From: an uncultured Solobacterium sp.
GTDB taxonomy: Bacteria > Bacillota_I > Bacilli_A > Erysipelotrichales > Erysipelotrichaceae
Assembly (NCBI GenBank): GCA_938039295.1
Contig: CALHUY010000013.1
Location: forward strand, 1 to 47,514
DNA: 47,514 bases
Reading direction: 5' to 3'
Numbering within the stretch: position 1 is the first letter of the stretch; each line of letters begins with the position of its first letter. Positions 7,761-16,134 of the stretch are shown piece after piece. The position numbers were made by a program, and so were the translations under genes. The notes under the pieces were generated by a model, which saw nothing but the letters and a program-made list of their open reading frames with translations, was not told the DNA's origin and did not search any database.

Positions 7761-8315
7761 TTAGACAAATCTAACTAACTGCTCTAAAGACATTCCTTTT
7801 TCAAAATGTTCCAAATATGCATATGTACATTTCTCATATATTTGGAATAAATGTTTTGCCATCTCCTCATTGCCATATACTTTCCAAGTTCCAACAAGTT
7901 TACAAGGTTTAATATCCTCAATAAAACCTCGTACATCTTCTGCTGGATATCCTAGGAAACATCCAATTTCATGTGGGAACGCACGTTGATGACAGGATTG
8001 AATACGTTGACTTAATACGTCAATACATGCAGACATATCATCAATTGGATACCCTCTTTCCTTTAATATCGAAACAACCTCTTCTTTGGATAAATCTGTT
8101 TTCAACCATGTTGGTCGATATAGATAAATGAGTGCTCGATCCTTCGGATAACTGAGGATAGTCATTTTAAGATCACAATTTCTAAAGCGATGATTGATTT
8201 CTTCAATCTGCTTCATTAATTGTTCCTTACAAGAATAACCGCAGTTAAACAGGTTTCCTGTTTTGACACCGGCTAATGTCGGTGCACAATGTTCTACAAT
8301 GAGTTCTTCCGGCAT
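7761..8315 (-). CDS. DUF3793 family protein
   Basis: This 184-residue soluble protein matches the DUF3793 pattern I know from anaerobic Bacillota: PTLAGVKTGNLF near the start, then HEIGCFLGYPAEDVRGFI and a KLVGTWKVYG segment with paired cysteines. The biochemical function is unknown. In many clostridia it is encoded beside flavodoxin and ferrous-iron transport genes, so a role in iron limitation is a reasonable inference, and here it is the first gene of an operon with flavodoxin. The promoter (-35 TTGACG, -10 TATATT) and an overlapping perfect inverted repeat lie directly upstream. The ribosome site is weak. Confidence 0.8.
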   Translation of the reverse strand: MPEELIVEHCAPTLAGVKTGNLFNCGYSCKEQLMKQIEEINHRFRNCDLKMTILSYPKDRALIYLYRPTWLKTDLSKEEVVSILKERGYPIDDMSACIDVLSQRIQSCHQRAFPHEIGCFLGYPAEDVRGFIEDIKPCKLVGTWKVYGNEEMAKHLFQIYEKCTYAYLEHFEKGMSLEQLVRFV

Positions 8316-8325
8316 AGTTTTCAGA

Positions 8326-8382
8326 AGTTAGTTACATTAAACTAACTATTGTAAATATAATACTTTTCGTTTTATACGTCAA
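8326..8382 (-). promoter_or_regulatory. DUF3793-flavodoxin promoter with perfect operator-like repeat
   Basis: Reading the minus strand, -35 TTGACG (8377-8382) and -10 TATATT (8354-8359) are 17 bases apart. The 22-bp inverted repeat AGTTAGTT-N6-AACTAACT (8326-8347) starts 6 bases after the -10 and covers the expected transcription start, an ideal repressor position. The same geometry recurs at the ABC importer promoter (18685-18734). The sequence loosely recalls DtxR/MntR-type boxes, but the regulator is not in this window. Confidence 0.7.
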
Positions 8383-8410
8383 CTGGAAGTATCCACTTTC
8401 AAACGTATGA

Positions 8411-8438
8411 TAAAAGGAAATACAAGATATGTATTTCC
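8411..8438 (-). terminator. Terminator of the EamA gene
   Basis: A perfect 8-bp stem GGAAATAC (8416-8423) / GTATTTCC (8431-8438) with a 7-base loop is followed, in the minus direction, by four T. Confidence 0.7.
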
Positions 8439-8452
8439 CTAATAACCTACTT

Positions 8453-9337
8453 TTACTTCTCTTTTTTTACATCTACTGGAATCACTAATAGAATTACAGA
8501 TACTAATACAAGTATAATACCAACCCATTGACGTGCTGTTAATAACTCATGGAATACAATCATACCAATGAACAAACTTGTAAGTGGTTCAAAGGTACTA
8601 AGTAATGAAGCTTTTAAACCACCTGTTATTAACACACCATGTTGGAATAGTAATACCGCAATAACAGATACAAGTAGTGCTAGCACAAACATAGATAGCT
8701 GTCCCATTGGCTCAGTTACAATCATTAATTGACCAGTCACAATACCAATGATACCTACAGCAATTGACGCAAATAAGTTAATCCAGAAAGATAATACTGC
8801 TGGATCAATCTCATCAATCCCCTTCTGTCCACAAGCAATAACATAAATGCTATAGATAAAGCCTGCTAGAATTGCGACTGCAATACCAACCACTTTAATT
8901 TCACCTTGAATCGCGTTTAATAGAACAATACCTGCTAAACATAAAATCATACATAGGATTTGTTTCTTAGAAGGAAATGCATGATACATCAGGATGGATA
9001 ACACCATGACAAAGATTGGATGTGTATAGAATAAAATTGTTGCCATACCTGAATCCAAGTATGTATAGGCAATAAATAACGCAACTGGAATTAATCCAAA
9101 TGGAATCGCAATCTTTAGCATTGGTACAATTTGTTTACGTTCAATCGTAAAGATATTCTTCTTCATAAACGGTAACATTACCGCAAGAATAATTGTTGCA
9201 TAGAAACAGCGACAGAACGCAACAGTAATTGGTGTTGCTCCATAGCTATATGCCATCTTTGTAAATAAAGGCATTAAGCCAAATAGTGATGAGGACATGA
9301 TAATCTGTAAATGTCCTAAGATGTTTTTATTCTTCAT
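8453..9337 (-). CDS. EamA/DMT family transporter
   Basis: This 294-residue membrane protein has ten predicted transmembrane segments in two EamA repeats, the usual size and fold of drug/metabolite exporters. The N-terminal repeat starts LGHLQIIMSSSLFGLMPLFTKMA. The second repeat ends with the FEPLTSLFIGMIVFHE motif typical of the family. Substrates of such proteins are often amino acids, purines or other metabolites; none can be named here. It is monocistronic. A 27-bp perfect palindrome (9424-9450) lies about 90 bp upstream and may be its operator. The ribosome site is AGAGGAG. Confidence 0.88.
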   Translation of the reverse strand: MKNKNILGHLQIIMSSSLFGLMPLFTKMAYSYGATPITVAFCRCFYATIILAVMLPFMKKNIFTIERKQIVPMLKIAIPFGLIPVALFIAYTYLDSGMATILFYTHPIFVMVLSILMYHAFPSKKQILCMILCLAGIVLLNAIQGEIKVVGIAVAILAGFIYSIYVIACGQKGIDEIDPAVLSFWINLFASIAVGIIGIVTGQLMIVTEPMGQLSMFVLALLVSVIAVLLFQHGVLITGGLKASLLSTFEPLTSLFIGMIVFHELLTARQWVGIILVLVSVILLVIPVDVKKEK

Positions 9338-9423
9338 AATCTACTCCTCTTTCTTCAGAATTCGATATTTCGTTGTCCTTGAAAGATGCGCCATGCTCTT
9401 AAAAATCTTAGAGAAACATAGCT

Positions 9424-9450
9424 ATTTTATCCATCAAATATGGATAAAAT
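9424..9450. promoter_or_regulatory. 27-bp palindrome upstream of the EamA exporter
   Basis: ATTTTATCCAT (9424-9434) and ATGGATAAAAT (9440-9450) form perfect 11-bp arms around CAAAT. No T-run follows in either direction, so an operator is more likely than a terminator. The binding protein is unknown. Confidence 0.55.
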
Positions 9451-9540
9451 ACTTTTATATTTTATTTCCAAATACAACATTTTAGTACATGCGTAAAGAA
9501 ACAGAATCAGTTTCTAAAAACCACGCAAAATTACTATATC

Positions 9541-9580
9541 ATGTAAAAATGAGAATGGAATTCTTTTTTCCATTCTCATT
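9541..9580 (-). terminator. Terminator of nrdG, containing its stop codon
   Basis: A perfect 13-bp stem AATGAGAATGGAA (9548-9560) / TTCCATTCTCATT (9568-9580) is followed in the minus direction by ATTTTTACAT. The nrdG stop codon (9576-9578) lies inside the 5' arm of the RNA stem. Confidence 0.88.
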
Positions 9581-10097
9581 CAACGAATAGTATAACTTTC
9601 CCTTCTTTACGTGTTTTTTTAAGATCGATTACACGTTGGTTTTCAGAACCACGATACATTAGACGAAGATTCTTTTTCTGCCAAACAAATGGACCATCAA
9701 TCAAAACATCTAGTAGATCTATCATCTCATCGGTAACTTCTGTGTGCCTTCTTCCACCCTTTACAAGATCTTTCTCATAGATAAATCCTGTATAACTCCA
9801 TAAGTCTTTTTCTGGATAACGTTCTTTTACTTTACGAAGTAGTTTCACAAGTTCTATCTGATTTTCTGGTTCAAATGGTTCTCCACCAAGGAGTGTTAAT
9901 CCTTGGATATACTCTTTACCCAGTGCCTCTAAGATATGATTTTCTACTTCTTCGGTATATAGCTGTCCATAACAGAAACTCCATGTCTGTGGTTGAAAAC
10001 AACCTTTACAGCGATTTGTACAACCGGATACAAATAGTGATACACGTACCCCAGGACCATCCGCAATGTCATATTCTTTGATATTTCCGTAATACAT
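9576..10097 (-). CDS. nrdG: Anaerobic ribonucleotide reductase activating protein
   Basis: This 173-residue radical-SAM enzyme puts the glycyl radical on the anaerobic class III ribonucleotide reductase NrdD. The CxxxCxxC cluster motif is present in SGCTNRCKGCFQPQTW, preceded by the family signature DGPGVRVSLFVSGC, and the SAM-binding GGEPF stretch follows. The length is normal. It starts 9 bases after the MATE gene, with the ribosome site GGAGGGAG overlapping the MATE stop, so the two are cotranscribed. The partner nrdD is not in the window. Cellular dependence on NrdG supports an anaerobic lifestyle. Confidence 0.94.
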   Translation of the reverse strand: MYYGNIKEYDIADGPGVRVSLFVSGCTNRCKGCFQPQTWSFCYGQLYTEEVENHILEALGKEYIQGLTLLGGEPFEPENQIELVKLLRKVKERYPEKDLWSYTGFIYEKDLVKGGRRHTEVTDEMIDLLDVLIDGPFVWQKKNLRLMYRGSENQRVIDLKKTRKEGKVILFVE

Positions 10098-10106
10098 AAC
10101 TCCCTC

Positions 10107-11465
10107 CTAGGACGCAGCTTTACGCGTAAAGTCTTTAATATACTCTCCCTTTAAGATACGATGAATACATAAAATAATTTTGAAAATAATATCAAAACGC
10201 AAGAAGAAGTATACATATGTTACAGGTAGCTTCCATACAAATGCCGCAAGTAATCCCATTGGTAAACCAATCAACCACATACATCCTGCATCGATACGGA
10301 ATGCATAATGCATATCTCCTGCACCGCGTAAGATACCTACAATCGCCGTATTTTCAATCCCTGTAAATAACATAATCCCTGCAATTACAGTCATAAACTG
10401 ATATGCAAGATTCTTTGTCTCAACCGTTACATTTGGATATAACGATAGTACAGGTGTTCGAATAAGTAGTACAACCCCACACGCAAGGATCCCTACAAAC
10501 GCAGATAATACTAAGAAGGTTCTACCAATTTGTTTTACCCGTTCATAATCACCTTGTCCAACTGCTTTTCCTGTTGTAATCGTAGCACTTTTTGCCATGG
10601 AATAGACAAGAATCATTACAAATTGTTGCGCAACACTCGCAATGGATGCGGCTGCGACATAATCACTACTCATTCTACCGATGATAGCTAGCTGTGTAGA
10701 TACAGCTAAACTCCAAATCAAATCATCCCCAATCACAGGAAGGCTTAAGTGGAAATATGTAGGAATCATCGTTTTATCAAAATCAAAAATATCACGCAAA
10801 CCAAATCGAATATCCTTTTCATGATAACGTGCATAAATACTTGCACATACTAGCTGGAACGCTCTTGCGACAATCGTACCAATTGCGGCACCTACAACAC
10901 CTAGCTTTGGAAAACCAAAGTTTCCATAGATTAAAAGATAGTTACAAATCAAATTCACAAAGAACGAACCTGTATATACTGCGGCACTAATCTTTACATT
11001 TTCCTTTGCGGATAATGACGAGAAATACCACATAGATAATCCATTTAATAAATAAGAAATAACAACTACTTGAAGATAGGATACACCAAGTTCAACCAGC
11101 TTTTCATCTGTTGCGAAAATACGGATAATCTGGCGTGGAAATAACCAACATAAACCCATATATAAGACTGACACAACAACAACCGACCATAACATCACAC
11201 TCATAATATGTTTGATCTTTTCGATATTCTTTTGTCCCCAATACTGCGAAATCATAACAGCTCCTGCTGATGTTAAGCCAAACGCAAAGACATTAAAGAT
11301 AAAGTATGGCTGACCTGCTAAAGTAACCGCTGATACAGCCGCATCCCCTAACGATCCAACCATGACTGTATCTAACATCTGCACACAGAAATTTATAATC
11401 TCTTGAATCACAAGAGGTATCATCATCGCTGCTAAACGTTGATAAAATTGACGCTCTTTAATCAT
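10107..11465 (-). CDS. MATE family efflux transporter
   Basis: This 452-residue membrane protein has about 12 transmembrane segments in two MatE repeats. The N-terminal repeat reads AMMIPLVIQEIINFCVQMLDTVMVGSLGDAAVSAV, a typical MATE opening, and the second half contains VIGDDLIWSLAVSTQL. MATE proteins export cationic drugs or metabolites using Na+ or H+ gradients; the substrate is not predictable. An extended -10 (TGcTATAAT on the minus strand, 11491-11496) lies upstream. It is the first gene of a two-gene operon with nrdG, an odd functional pairing. Confidence 0.92.
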   Translation of the reverse strand: MIKERQFYQRLAAMMIPLVIQEIINFCVQMLDTVMVGSLGDAAVSAVTLAGQPYFIFNVFAFGLTSAGAVMISQYWGQKNIEKIKHIMSVMLWSVVVVSVLYMGLCWLFPRQIIRIFATDEKLVELGVSYLQVVVISYLLNGLSMWYFSSLSAKENVKISAAVYTGSFFVNLICNYLLIYGNFGFPKLGVVGAAIGTIVARAFQLVCASIYARYHEKDIRFGLRDIFDFDKTMIPTYFHLSLPVIGDDLIWSLAVSTQLAIIGRMSSDYVAAASIASVAQQFVMILVYSMAKSATITTGKAVGQGDYERVKQIGRTFLVLSAFVGILACGVVLLIRTPVLSLYPNVTVETKNLAYQFMTVIAGIMLFTGIENTAIVGILRGAGDMHYAFRIDAGCMWLIGLPMGLLAAFVWKLPVTYVYFFLRFDIIFKIILCIHRILKGEYIKDFTRKAAS

Positions 11466-11525
11466 AGAATCCCCCTCTCATTTGGCTACCATTATAGCAT
11501 ACCTAAATTTATGAACTCTTCTTTT

Positions 11526-11570
11526 AAAAAATAAAAATATGTTCCTACATTTCTGTAAGAACATACTTTT
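11526..11570 (-). terminator. Terminator of the 332-residue membrane protein gene
   Basis: TATGTTCCTACA (11538-11549) pairs with TGTAAGAACATA (11554-11565) with one G-U pair around a 4-base loop. The minus-strand product is followed by a long T-rich tract, and the plus strand also has T after the stem. Confidence 0.85.
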
Positions 11571-12569
11571 TTAGCGTCTTGTCATTTCCTTATATGCACG
11601 TTGGTTGTCTGCTGAATAACCTAACATAACAGAAGGATTCTTCATCGCAATTGTATCTAAGATTTCCTCAATCGCTTCCTTCTTTAAAAAGCCTGCAGGA
11701 GTTAATTGAATCTTTCCACCATCTACTAAGCGACATAATGCATACTGATTTACGACAACGAAGTTTCTTCTCATTACATAACGATATGCCCAAAGAATAT
11801 CTTCGTAAGGTCTCATCATACCCTCTGACTTAGAGATAACGTAGTTATCTAGAAGAATACAGTTTGTATCCTTATTTATTTGTAAATATGTCTGTAATTC
11901 ATTCCAAGCTTCGTAGAGTCTTCCTGTACCCTCAAGGTATGCAATTGTCTTTTCAACATTCTTATTTTTCTTATTAAATTCATATGCAGAAACTGCACCA
12001 CATATTACAACTACAATACCTACTAAGAATAGAGTTTTAGCCATATCCTTATTATATTCAACACCATTAGAGAAGTAATAAGTACCTATATACTTACGCA
12101 TCTCTTCAGTAGTCTTCTGATAAGAATTTCCAATTGCATTTACATATTCATCTGCCAAAAACTTTTGTACACCATATAAACGATATGGCTTTGGAGCCAA
12201 CTCTCCAGTTTTATCATCACCACGTGTTGACCAGTATGCTTGTTGTTCTTTCATCTGGTTGTAGATACTTTGATCAATTTTAACTACATTTAATAATCGA
12301 TCAGTATCAACTGCTATATAGTAATAATCAGAACCTTGATACGCACTATAATCGTCAATCGCGATAATATCGATGTAAGTATACTTACCGTTCTGCTTAC
12401 TATCATCAGCATTAAACATAACGGCATTCTTCTTATTTGCCAATAACTTTGGCATTACTCTTGGTAATGTCATTAATCCAATACCAATAATGCAAGCAAT
12501 TAATGACAGAATAATCGCCTGGTTTCCTTGTTTAAAGTACTTCCTAAATCCTTGTTTGATATCTTCCAT
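11571..12569 (-). CDS. Uncharacterised membrane protein, two transmembrane segments
   Basis: This 332-residue protein has membrane segments at about 17-37 and 180-198. An extracytoplasmic domain of about 140 residues lies between them and a cytoplasmic domain follows (YLEGTGRLYEAWNEL onward). The C-terminal part (CILLDNYVISKSEG, then YEDILWAYRYV) resembles families that read out cell state through a small soluble domain, but I cannot name one with confidence; DUF6709 is a possible match. No catalytic motif is visible. It lies downstream of the TIGR02206-type membrane gene on the same strand and may be cotranscribed with it. Confidence 0.6.
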   Translation of the reverse strand: MEDIKQGFRKYFKQGNQAIILSLIACIIGIGLMTLPRVMPKLLANKKNAVMFNADDSKQNGKYTYIDIIAIDDYSAYQGSDYYYIAVDTDRLLNVVKIDQSIYNQMKEQQAYWSTRGDDKTGELAPKPYRLYGVQKFLADEYVNAIGNSYQKTTEEMRKYIGTYYFSNGVEYNKDMAKTLFLVGIVVVICGAVSAYEFNKKNKNVEKTIAYLEGTGRLYEAWNELQTYLQINKDTNCILLDNYVISKSEGMMRPYEDILWAYRYVMRRNFVVVNQYALCRLVDGGKIQLTPAGFLKKEAIEEILDTIAMKNPSVMLGYSADNQRAYKEMTRR

Positions 12570-12611
12570 AAAATCTCCCTCTTTAAACTATGATACTTTC
12601 TTATTCTATCA

Positions 12612-13310
12612 TTAAATAATGATGTCTTCCTCAACATTTTTATGATTTAAGTGATGAATATACAGAAATGTCTTTTCTGTAACGATAATAACTACACTAA
12701 TTAGAACAGAAAGTATAAAGAACAACTGTATTGGCGTAAAATCAAATGGAAACATTTTTGGTAAAGCCCTTAAATAACCATAGTTACTTCCCATAAAATG
12801 GTTTACAAATGAAATCACAAGATTCATCACAATCGTATACAAGAATATATCTTTATAACTTAATACAGCTTCCTCTTTTGTTAAAACAATAACTGAAGAT
12901 AAACCCAATAACATATGACTAAAAATATAAGTAATATTTGTAATATGTGGCCATAAAAATGGAGAAGGATCTGGAAAAGAGAACGCAATAATCGCCCCTA
13001 GAAGACCAAGCCACGAAAAGTATCTCATTAGCTTTTCTTTCTTCAATAAATATGTTACTGCAAGCATGATAGCGGATAATCGACAATGATATAGTGGTAA
13101 TCCTTCTTTGGTAAATATCGTTGAGTTACCAGAATACCAAAGAAATAAAGTAAGTTGTAATGCTAAACCAAGCAGTAAAGAAATCCACAGTAACTTTTTA
13201 TTATTCTTTTGCGTATACGCAAACAGTAAAATCGCCACAAATAAAATACGAATCATCAATATAGGTATGTTATGAACTCCATCTGGTTCATAGCGAAAGA
13301 AATATGACAT
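12612..13310 (-). CDS. TIGR02206/YwaF family integral membrane protein
   Basis: This 232-residue protein has about seven hydrophobic helices. The segment LPLYHCRLSAIMLAV and the later HITNITYIFSHM and NYGYLRALP stretches match the TIGR02206 (Bacillus YwaF-like) family, whose function is not known. The length fits. The ribosome site AGAGGG lies before the ATG at 13310, and a TATAAT -10 is visible about 35 bp upstream on the minus strand. Confidence 0.75.
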   Translation of the reverse strand: MSYFFRYEPDGVHNIPILMIRILFVAILLFAYTQKNNKKLLWISLLLGLALQLTLFLWYSGNSTIFTKEGLPLYHCRLSAIMLAVTYLLKKEKLMRYFSWLGLLGAIIAFSFPDPSPFLWPHITNITYIFSHMLLGLSSVIVLTKEEAVLSYKDIFLYTIVMNLVISFVNHFMGSNYGYLRALPKMFPFDFTPIQLFFILSVLISVVIIVTEKTFLYIHHLNHKNVEEDIII

Positions 13311-13360
13311 GTTAATAACCCTCTGTAACCTATTATAACAAATATATAGCTATAATATAA

Positions 13361-13400
13361 AAAGATATCAATTTACATGTATGCATGAAATTGATATCTA
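13361..13400 (-). terminator. Terminator of the zinc-ribbon membrane protein gene
   Basis: A perfect 12-bp stem AGATATCAATTT (13363-13374) / AAATTGATATCT (13388-13399) has a 13-base loop, with TTTTATATT following in the minus direction. Confidence 0.8.
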
Positions 13401-13405
13401 TGTTT

Positions 13406-14407
13406 TTATTGTAAATCAATTGCAGAATAATCTGAATCTGGTGTTTGCGTTGTTCTAGCTGCTGCTTCAGCTGCCTCCAGGCTTGCATAGCCATAAAAGA
13501 ATCTACTACCAACAAGATTAATCATATGACCATCATACATAGATTCTCCATGTGCCAGTGAATATTCACCATTACTATTCTTTCTTAATACTACATTTTT
13601 AAAGTAAGTAGAAATATAATACGTAGCATTTGTTCCATCATCCAATGTGTAGTTAATCTCAGAGATTACGTACACTGTGCTGCTTTGGTTTCCGGACATC
13701 ACGATCAGTTTCTTACCTGTTGCAGAAGTAAATGTAGCACCAGATGAATTTTTAGTTATATCAGATTGTCTTGCTAAACCTTCGAAAACTAGTAAATCAA
13801 TATTTTCTTGACTGAGTTCATTTACATTTTTAAGATATTCATCCAGACCACTGACTGTATATATCTTTGATTTTTCTGTAAGTTGATATGTATCACTTTC
13901 AGCAGTAATTGTTAAAGTATCATCATTTGAGAAATTAGTTGTTTTAGAAATCTCATATTTAATCTTACTTGTATCAATAACTTCTCCTTTATCATTTTTC
14001 GCATCCCCTAATTTCATTTCACATTTACCATGTCCATCAATACCAGAACACTCAATGGTCACATATGCAAAAGGATCAGCCTTTGGACGATTTAGCTCTT
14101 CTACGAGATTAAAAACTAGGACTACAAACAACAAAGATACTAATGCGAATGCAATTCTCTTGCGTGTACGTGCTTTCTTAATTTCTTCAATTTCATCGTT
14201 AGCACGTAAGTATCCTTTTTCTTTTGCATAAACAATCTTTTCTTCATGGTCCATCTGCTCTGCAACAGACTTTTTCTTTGGTTCAATTCTCTTATAATCA
14301 CAATAAGGACATACGATTTGATCAAAATTATCGTTATATTCCTCTATCTTTAAGTTCGCACCACATTTAGGACAAATCATGCTTGCATTCTTTTCTGTAT
14401 CTGTCAT
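13406..14407 (-). CDS. Zinc-ribbon membrane-anchored protein of unknown function
   Basis: This 333-residue protein has an N-terminal zinc ribbon with two cysteine pairs, CPKC near residue 13 and CPYC near 34. A linker follows, then one membrane segment at about 88-106 and an extracytoplasmic domain of about 220 residues. That domain begins with a strand-rich region including IECSGIDGHGKCEM, and later has YTLDDGTNATYYISTYF. The layout (cytoplasmic zinc ribbon, helix, outside domain) is common among uncharacterised Bacillota proteins; no known family is assigned to the outside part. A promoter with -35 TTGACT and -10 TATGAT is present. It is monocistronic. Confidence 0.72.
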   Translation of the reverse strand: MTDTEKNASMICPKCGANLKIEEYNDNFDQIVCPYCDYKRIEPKKKSVAEQMDHEEKIVYAKEKGYLRANDEIEEIKKARTRKRIAFALVSLLFVVLVFNLVEELNRPKADPFAYVTIECSGIDGHGKCEMKLGDAKNDKGEVIDTSKIKYEISKTTNFSNDDTLTITAESDTYQLTEKSKIYTVSGLDEYLKNVNELSQENIDLLVFEGLARQSDITKNSSGATFTSATGKKLIVMSGNQSSTVYVISEINYTLDDGTNATYYISTYFKNVVLRKNSNGEYSLAHGESMYDGHMINLVGSRFFYGYASLEAAEAAARTTQTPDSDYSAIDLQ

Positions 14408-14436
14408 TTGAACCCCCCTTTATCACTTACAATTTA

Positions 14437-14464
14437 ATCATATCTAATTTTGACCAATAGTCAA
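14437..14464 (-). promoter_or_regulatory. Promoter with inverted repeat over the -35
   Basis: On the minus strand, -35 TTGACT (14459-14464) and -10 TATGAT (14437-14442) are 16 bases apart and drive the zinc-ribbon gene. TTGAC-N5-GTCAA (14450-14464) overlaps the -35 and may be an operator. Confidence 0.6.
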
Positions 14465-14470
14465 ACATAA

Positions 14471-14506
14471 TTTAAAAAGAATTGCTATCTTTTTGATAGC
14501 AGTTCT
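14471..14506 (-). terminator. Terminator of the ABC importer / amidohydrolase operon
   Basis: AGAATTGCTATC (14478-14489) pairs with GATAGCAGTTCT (14495-14506) with one G-U pair and a 5-base loop, followed by TTTTTAAA in the minus direction. Confidence 0.87.
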
Positions 14507-14514
14507 TCGTTAAC

Positions 14515-15780
14515 TTATTTTCCTTGTAAATATGATTTATATACTTCTTTATCCATACTGTGATGAGAAGCTTTGATTTGTGCTATTAACTCTGGTTTCT
14601 CTAATAAATCAACGATGCATCCACATACAATTTTGGCTGGCTCTACAAATGCTTTATATGTATCCTCTATTTTGAAATCAGTACCATGGATTGCACCACT
14701 AAAGCCATTGTAACCAAATTGAATCATTGGATAGAAACAGGATACATCCCCTACATCTCCACCAGCGATGCTTCTTTCATTTGCAATGATATTATCTTCT
14801 GCTGCGTAATCCAAGATATTCTGATGTGCAACTTCGCTAAGTACTGGGTTTGGTGTAAATGGTAGATATCCTATCATATCCGCAAATTCCACCGTTCCAC
14901 CTAATGCAGCCGCACAATGTTGTGCCATCGATGTAATTTGGTGATCAATTTCTAATAACTTATCCTGATTTAAAGTACGAATATAACATTCATAGATTAC
15001 TTCTGACGGCACACTATTAATTGTGTCTCCACCCTTTGTAAGAATCCCATGTACACGTACCATATCCTTTTCTTCAAAGGTTTCACGCAACATTCCCAAA
15101 GCTGTATTGAATAGTGTAAATTCATTGAGTGCATTGATACCTAGATGTGGAAGTACTCCTGCATGTGATGCCTTCCCTTTGAAGATAATCTTCTTATACT
15201 TAAAGCCTGCTAGAGAAGAGCCATAACCATATGCATATTCCGATCCCATTGCATGTAGGTGAATGATACAGTCACAATCTCCAAATACACCGGCTTCTAG
15301 CATGTTCATCTTTCCACCGATGTATTGAATCTTTCCTTCTTGGATAAGTTTACGACGATAATCTAAATCCGTATATTCCTCAGCCGGTGTAAAGAACAGT
15401 GTTACTTTTCCTTTCTGTTCTAATAAACCAGACTTCTTTAATGCAATCATTGCATTTACCATGATTGCAACTTGTGTACTATGTCCGCATGCATGTGCTG
15501 CGTGATCCTTTGGATTTGAGCAAGGATGTCCTTCTACAGGAATCGCATCCAATTCGGCAATCAATCCAATATGAGGTGTTCCATGTCCAATACTTACTTG
15601 GAAACCTGTCTCAAAATACTCTGCCTCTACGCAAATACCATGCTTTGCAAGTTCTTCTTGAACAAGTTTCTTTGTTTCAAATTCTTTATAACCAAGTTCC
15701 GGATGCATAAACAACTCTTTGCCTAATGCAATCATCTCATCTTGTTGTGCATCAATAATTTTATTCATCTCTATCTTCAT
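14515..15780 (-). CDS. M20 family amidohydrolase
   Basis: This 421-residue metal-dependent amidohydrolase belongs to the M20 clan, closest in style to aminobenzoyl-glutamate or N-acyl-amino-acid hydrolases (AbgB-like). Visible motifs are ELDAIPVEGHP, the metal-binding ACGHSTQVA, the catalytic PAEEYTD and the dimerisation-domain KGKASHAGVLPHLG. It is the last gene of an operon behind a complete ABC importer, with only 11 bp to the preceding gene. This suggests that it splits an amide bond of the imported compound. The exact substrate is unknown. The start at 15780 follows GGGTGAGG. Confidence 0.9.
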   Translation of the reverse strand: MKIEMNKIIDAQQDEMIALGKELFMHPELGYKEFETKKLVQEELAKHGICVEAEYFETGFQVSIGHGTPHIGLIAELDAIPVEGHPCSNPKDHAAHACGHSTQVAIMVNAMIALKKSGLLEQKGKVTLFFTPAEEYTDLDYRRKLIQEGKIQYIGGKMNMLEAGVFGDCDCIIHLHAMGSEYAYGYGSSLAGFKYKKIIFKGKASHAGVLPHLGINALNEFTLFNTALGMLRETFEEKDMVRVHGILTKGGDTINSVPSEVIYECYIRTLNQDKLLEIDHQITSMAQHCAAALGGTVEFADMIGYLPFTPNPVLSEVAHQNILDYAAEDNIIANERSIAGGDVGDVSCFYPMIQFGYNGFSGAIHGTDFKIEDTYKAFVEPAKIVCGCIVDLLEKPELIAQIKASHHSMDKEVYKSYLQGK

Positions 15781-15791
15781 ATTGCCTCACC

Positions 15792-16103
15792 CTAATCCAT
15801 AGCGTTCCAATGTTCAATCTCATCAATCCAAGCAAGTTCTTCGTTCTTCACTCGATTACGAACATCCTTGGATAATTTATTTTTTTCAAAAAAACCTGCT
15901 TTGCGTAAGATAAACTCTGGATTAATGTTTGTTTTATTTATCTTACGAGAAACTTGTACAACCATTGCAGGAACTTCATGTTCATGCAATGAAATCATCA
16001 CAATATCTTTTGGTTTTATAGATGTATCGTTACTTTGAAATAACAATGCATCTTTACAATCATTTGCATATACCTTTAGATAAATCGGTTTCTGATTAAA
16101 CAT
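15792..16103 (-). CDS. Small uncharacterised protein, possible PriA-N-like fold
   Basis: This 103-residue soluble protein starts at 16103 after TGAGGA; a longer upstream frame overlaps the ATPase gene and lacks a ribosome site. The first 65 residues (PIYLKVYAND, then KPKDIVMISLHEHEVPAMVVQVSRK) recall the N-terminal 3'-DNA-end binding domain of primosomal protein PriA: short strands, a 'GD-V-V-P-G' turn, then a 'VV' strand. I regard this only as a weak resemblance. The rest is basic and helical. It lies between the importer ATPase (31 bp) and the amidohydrolase (11 bp), so it is part of that operon. Confidence 0.5.
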   Translation of the reverse strand: MFNQKPIYLKVYANDCKDALLFQSNDTSIKPKDIVMISLHEHEVPAMVVQVSRKINKTNINPEFILRKAGFFEKNKLSKDVRNRVKNEELAWIDEIEHWNAMD

Positions 16104-16134
16104 GTTTTTGTCCTCATATAAAAAGCTACATTCA

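Noticed and set aside
9338..9423. Riboswitch in the leader of the EamA gene
   Set aside because: No conserved core of a known riboswitch could be recognised in these 86 bases.
13333..13515. Short minus-strand frame at the end of the zinc-ribbon gene
   Set aside because: It crosses the terminator hairpin, lacks a ribosome site and lies out of frame with the real gene.
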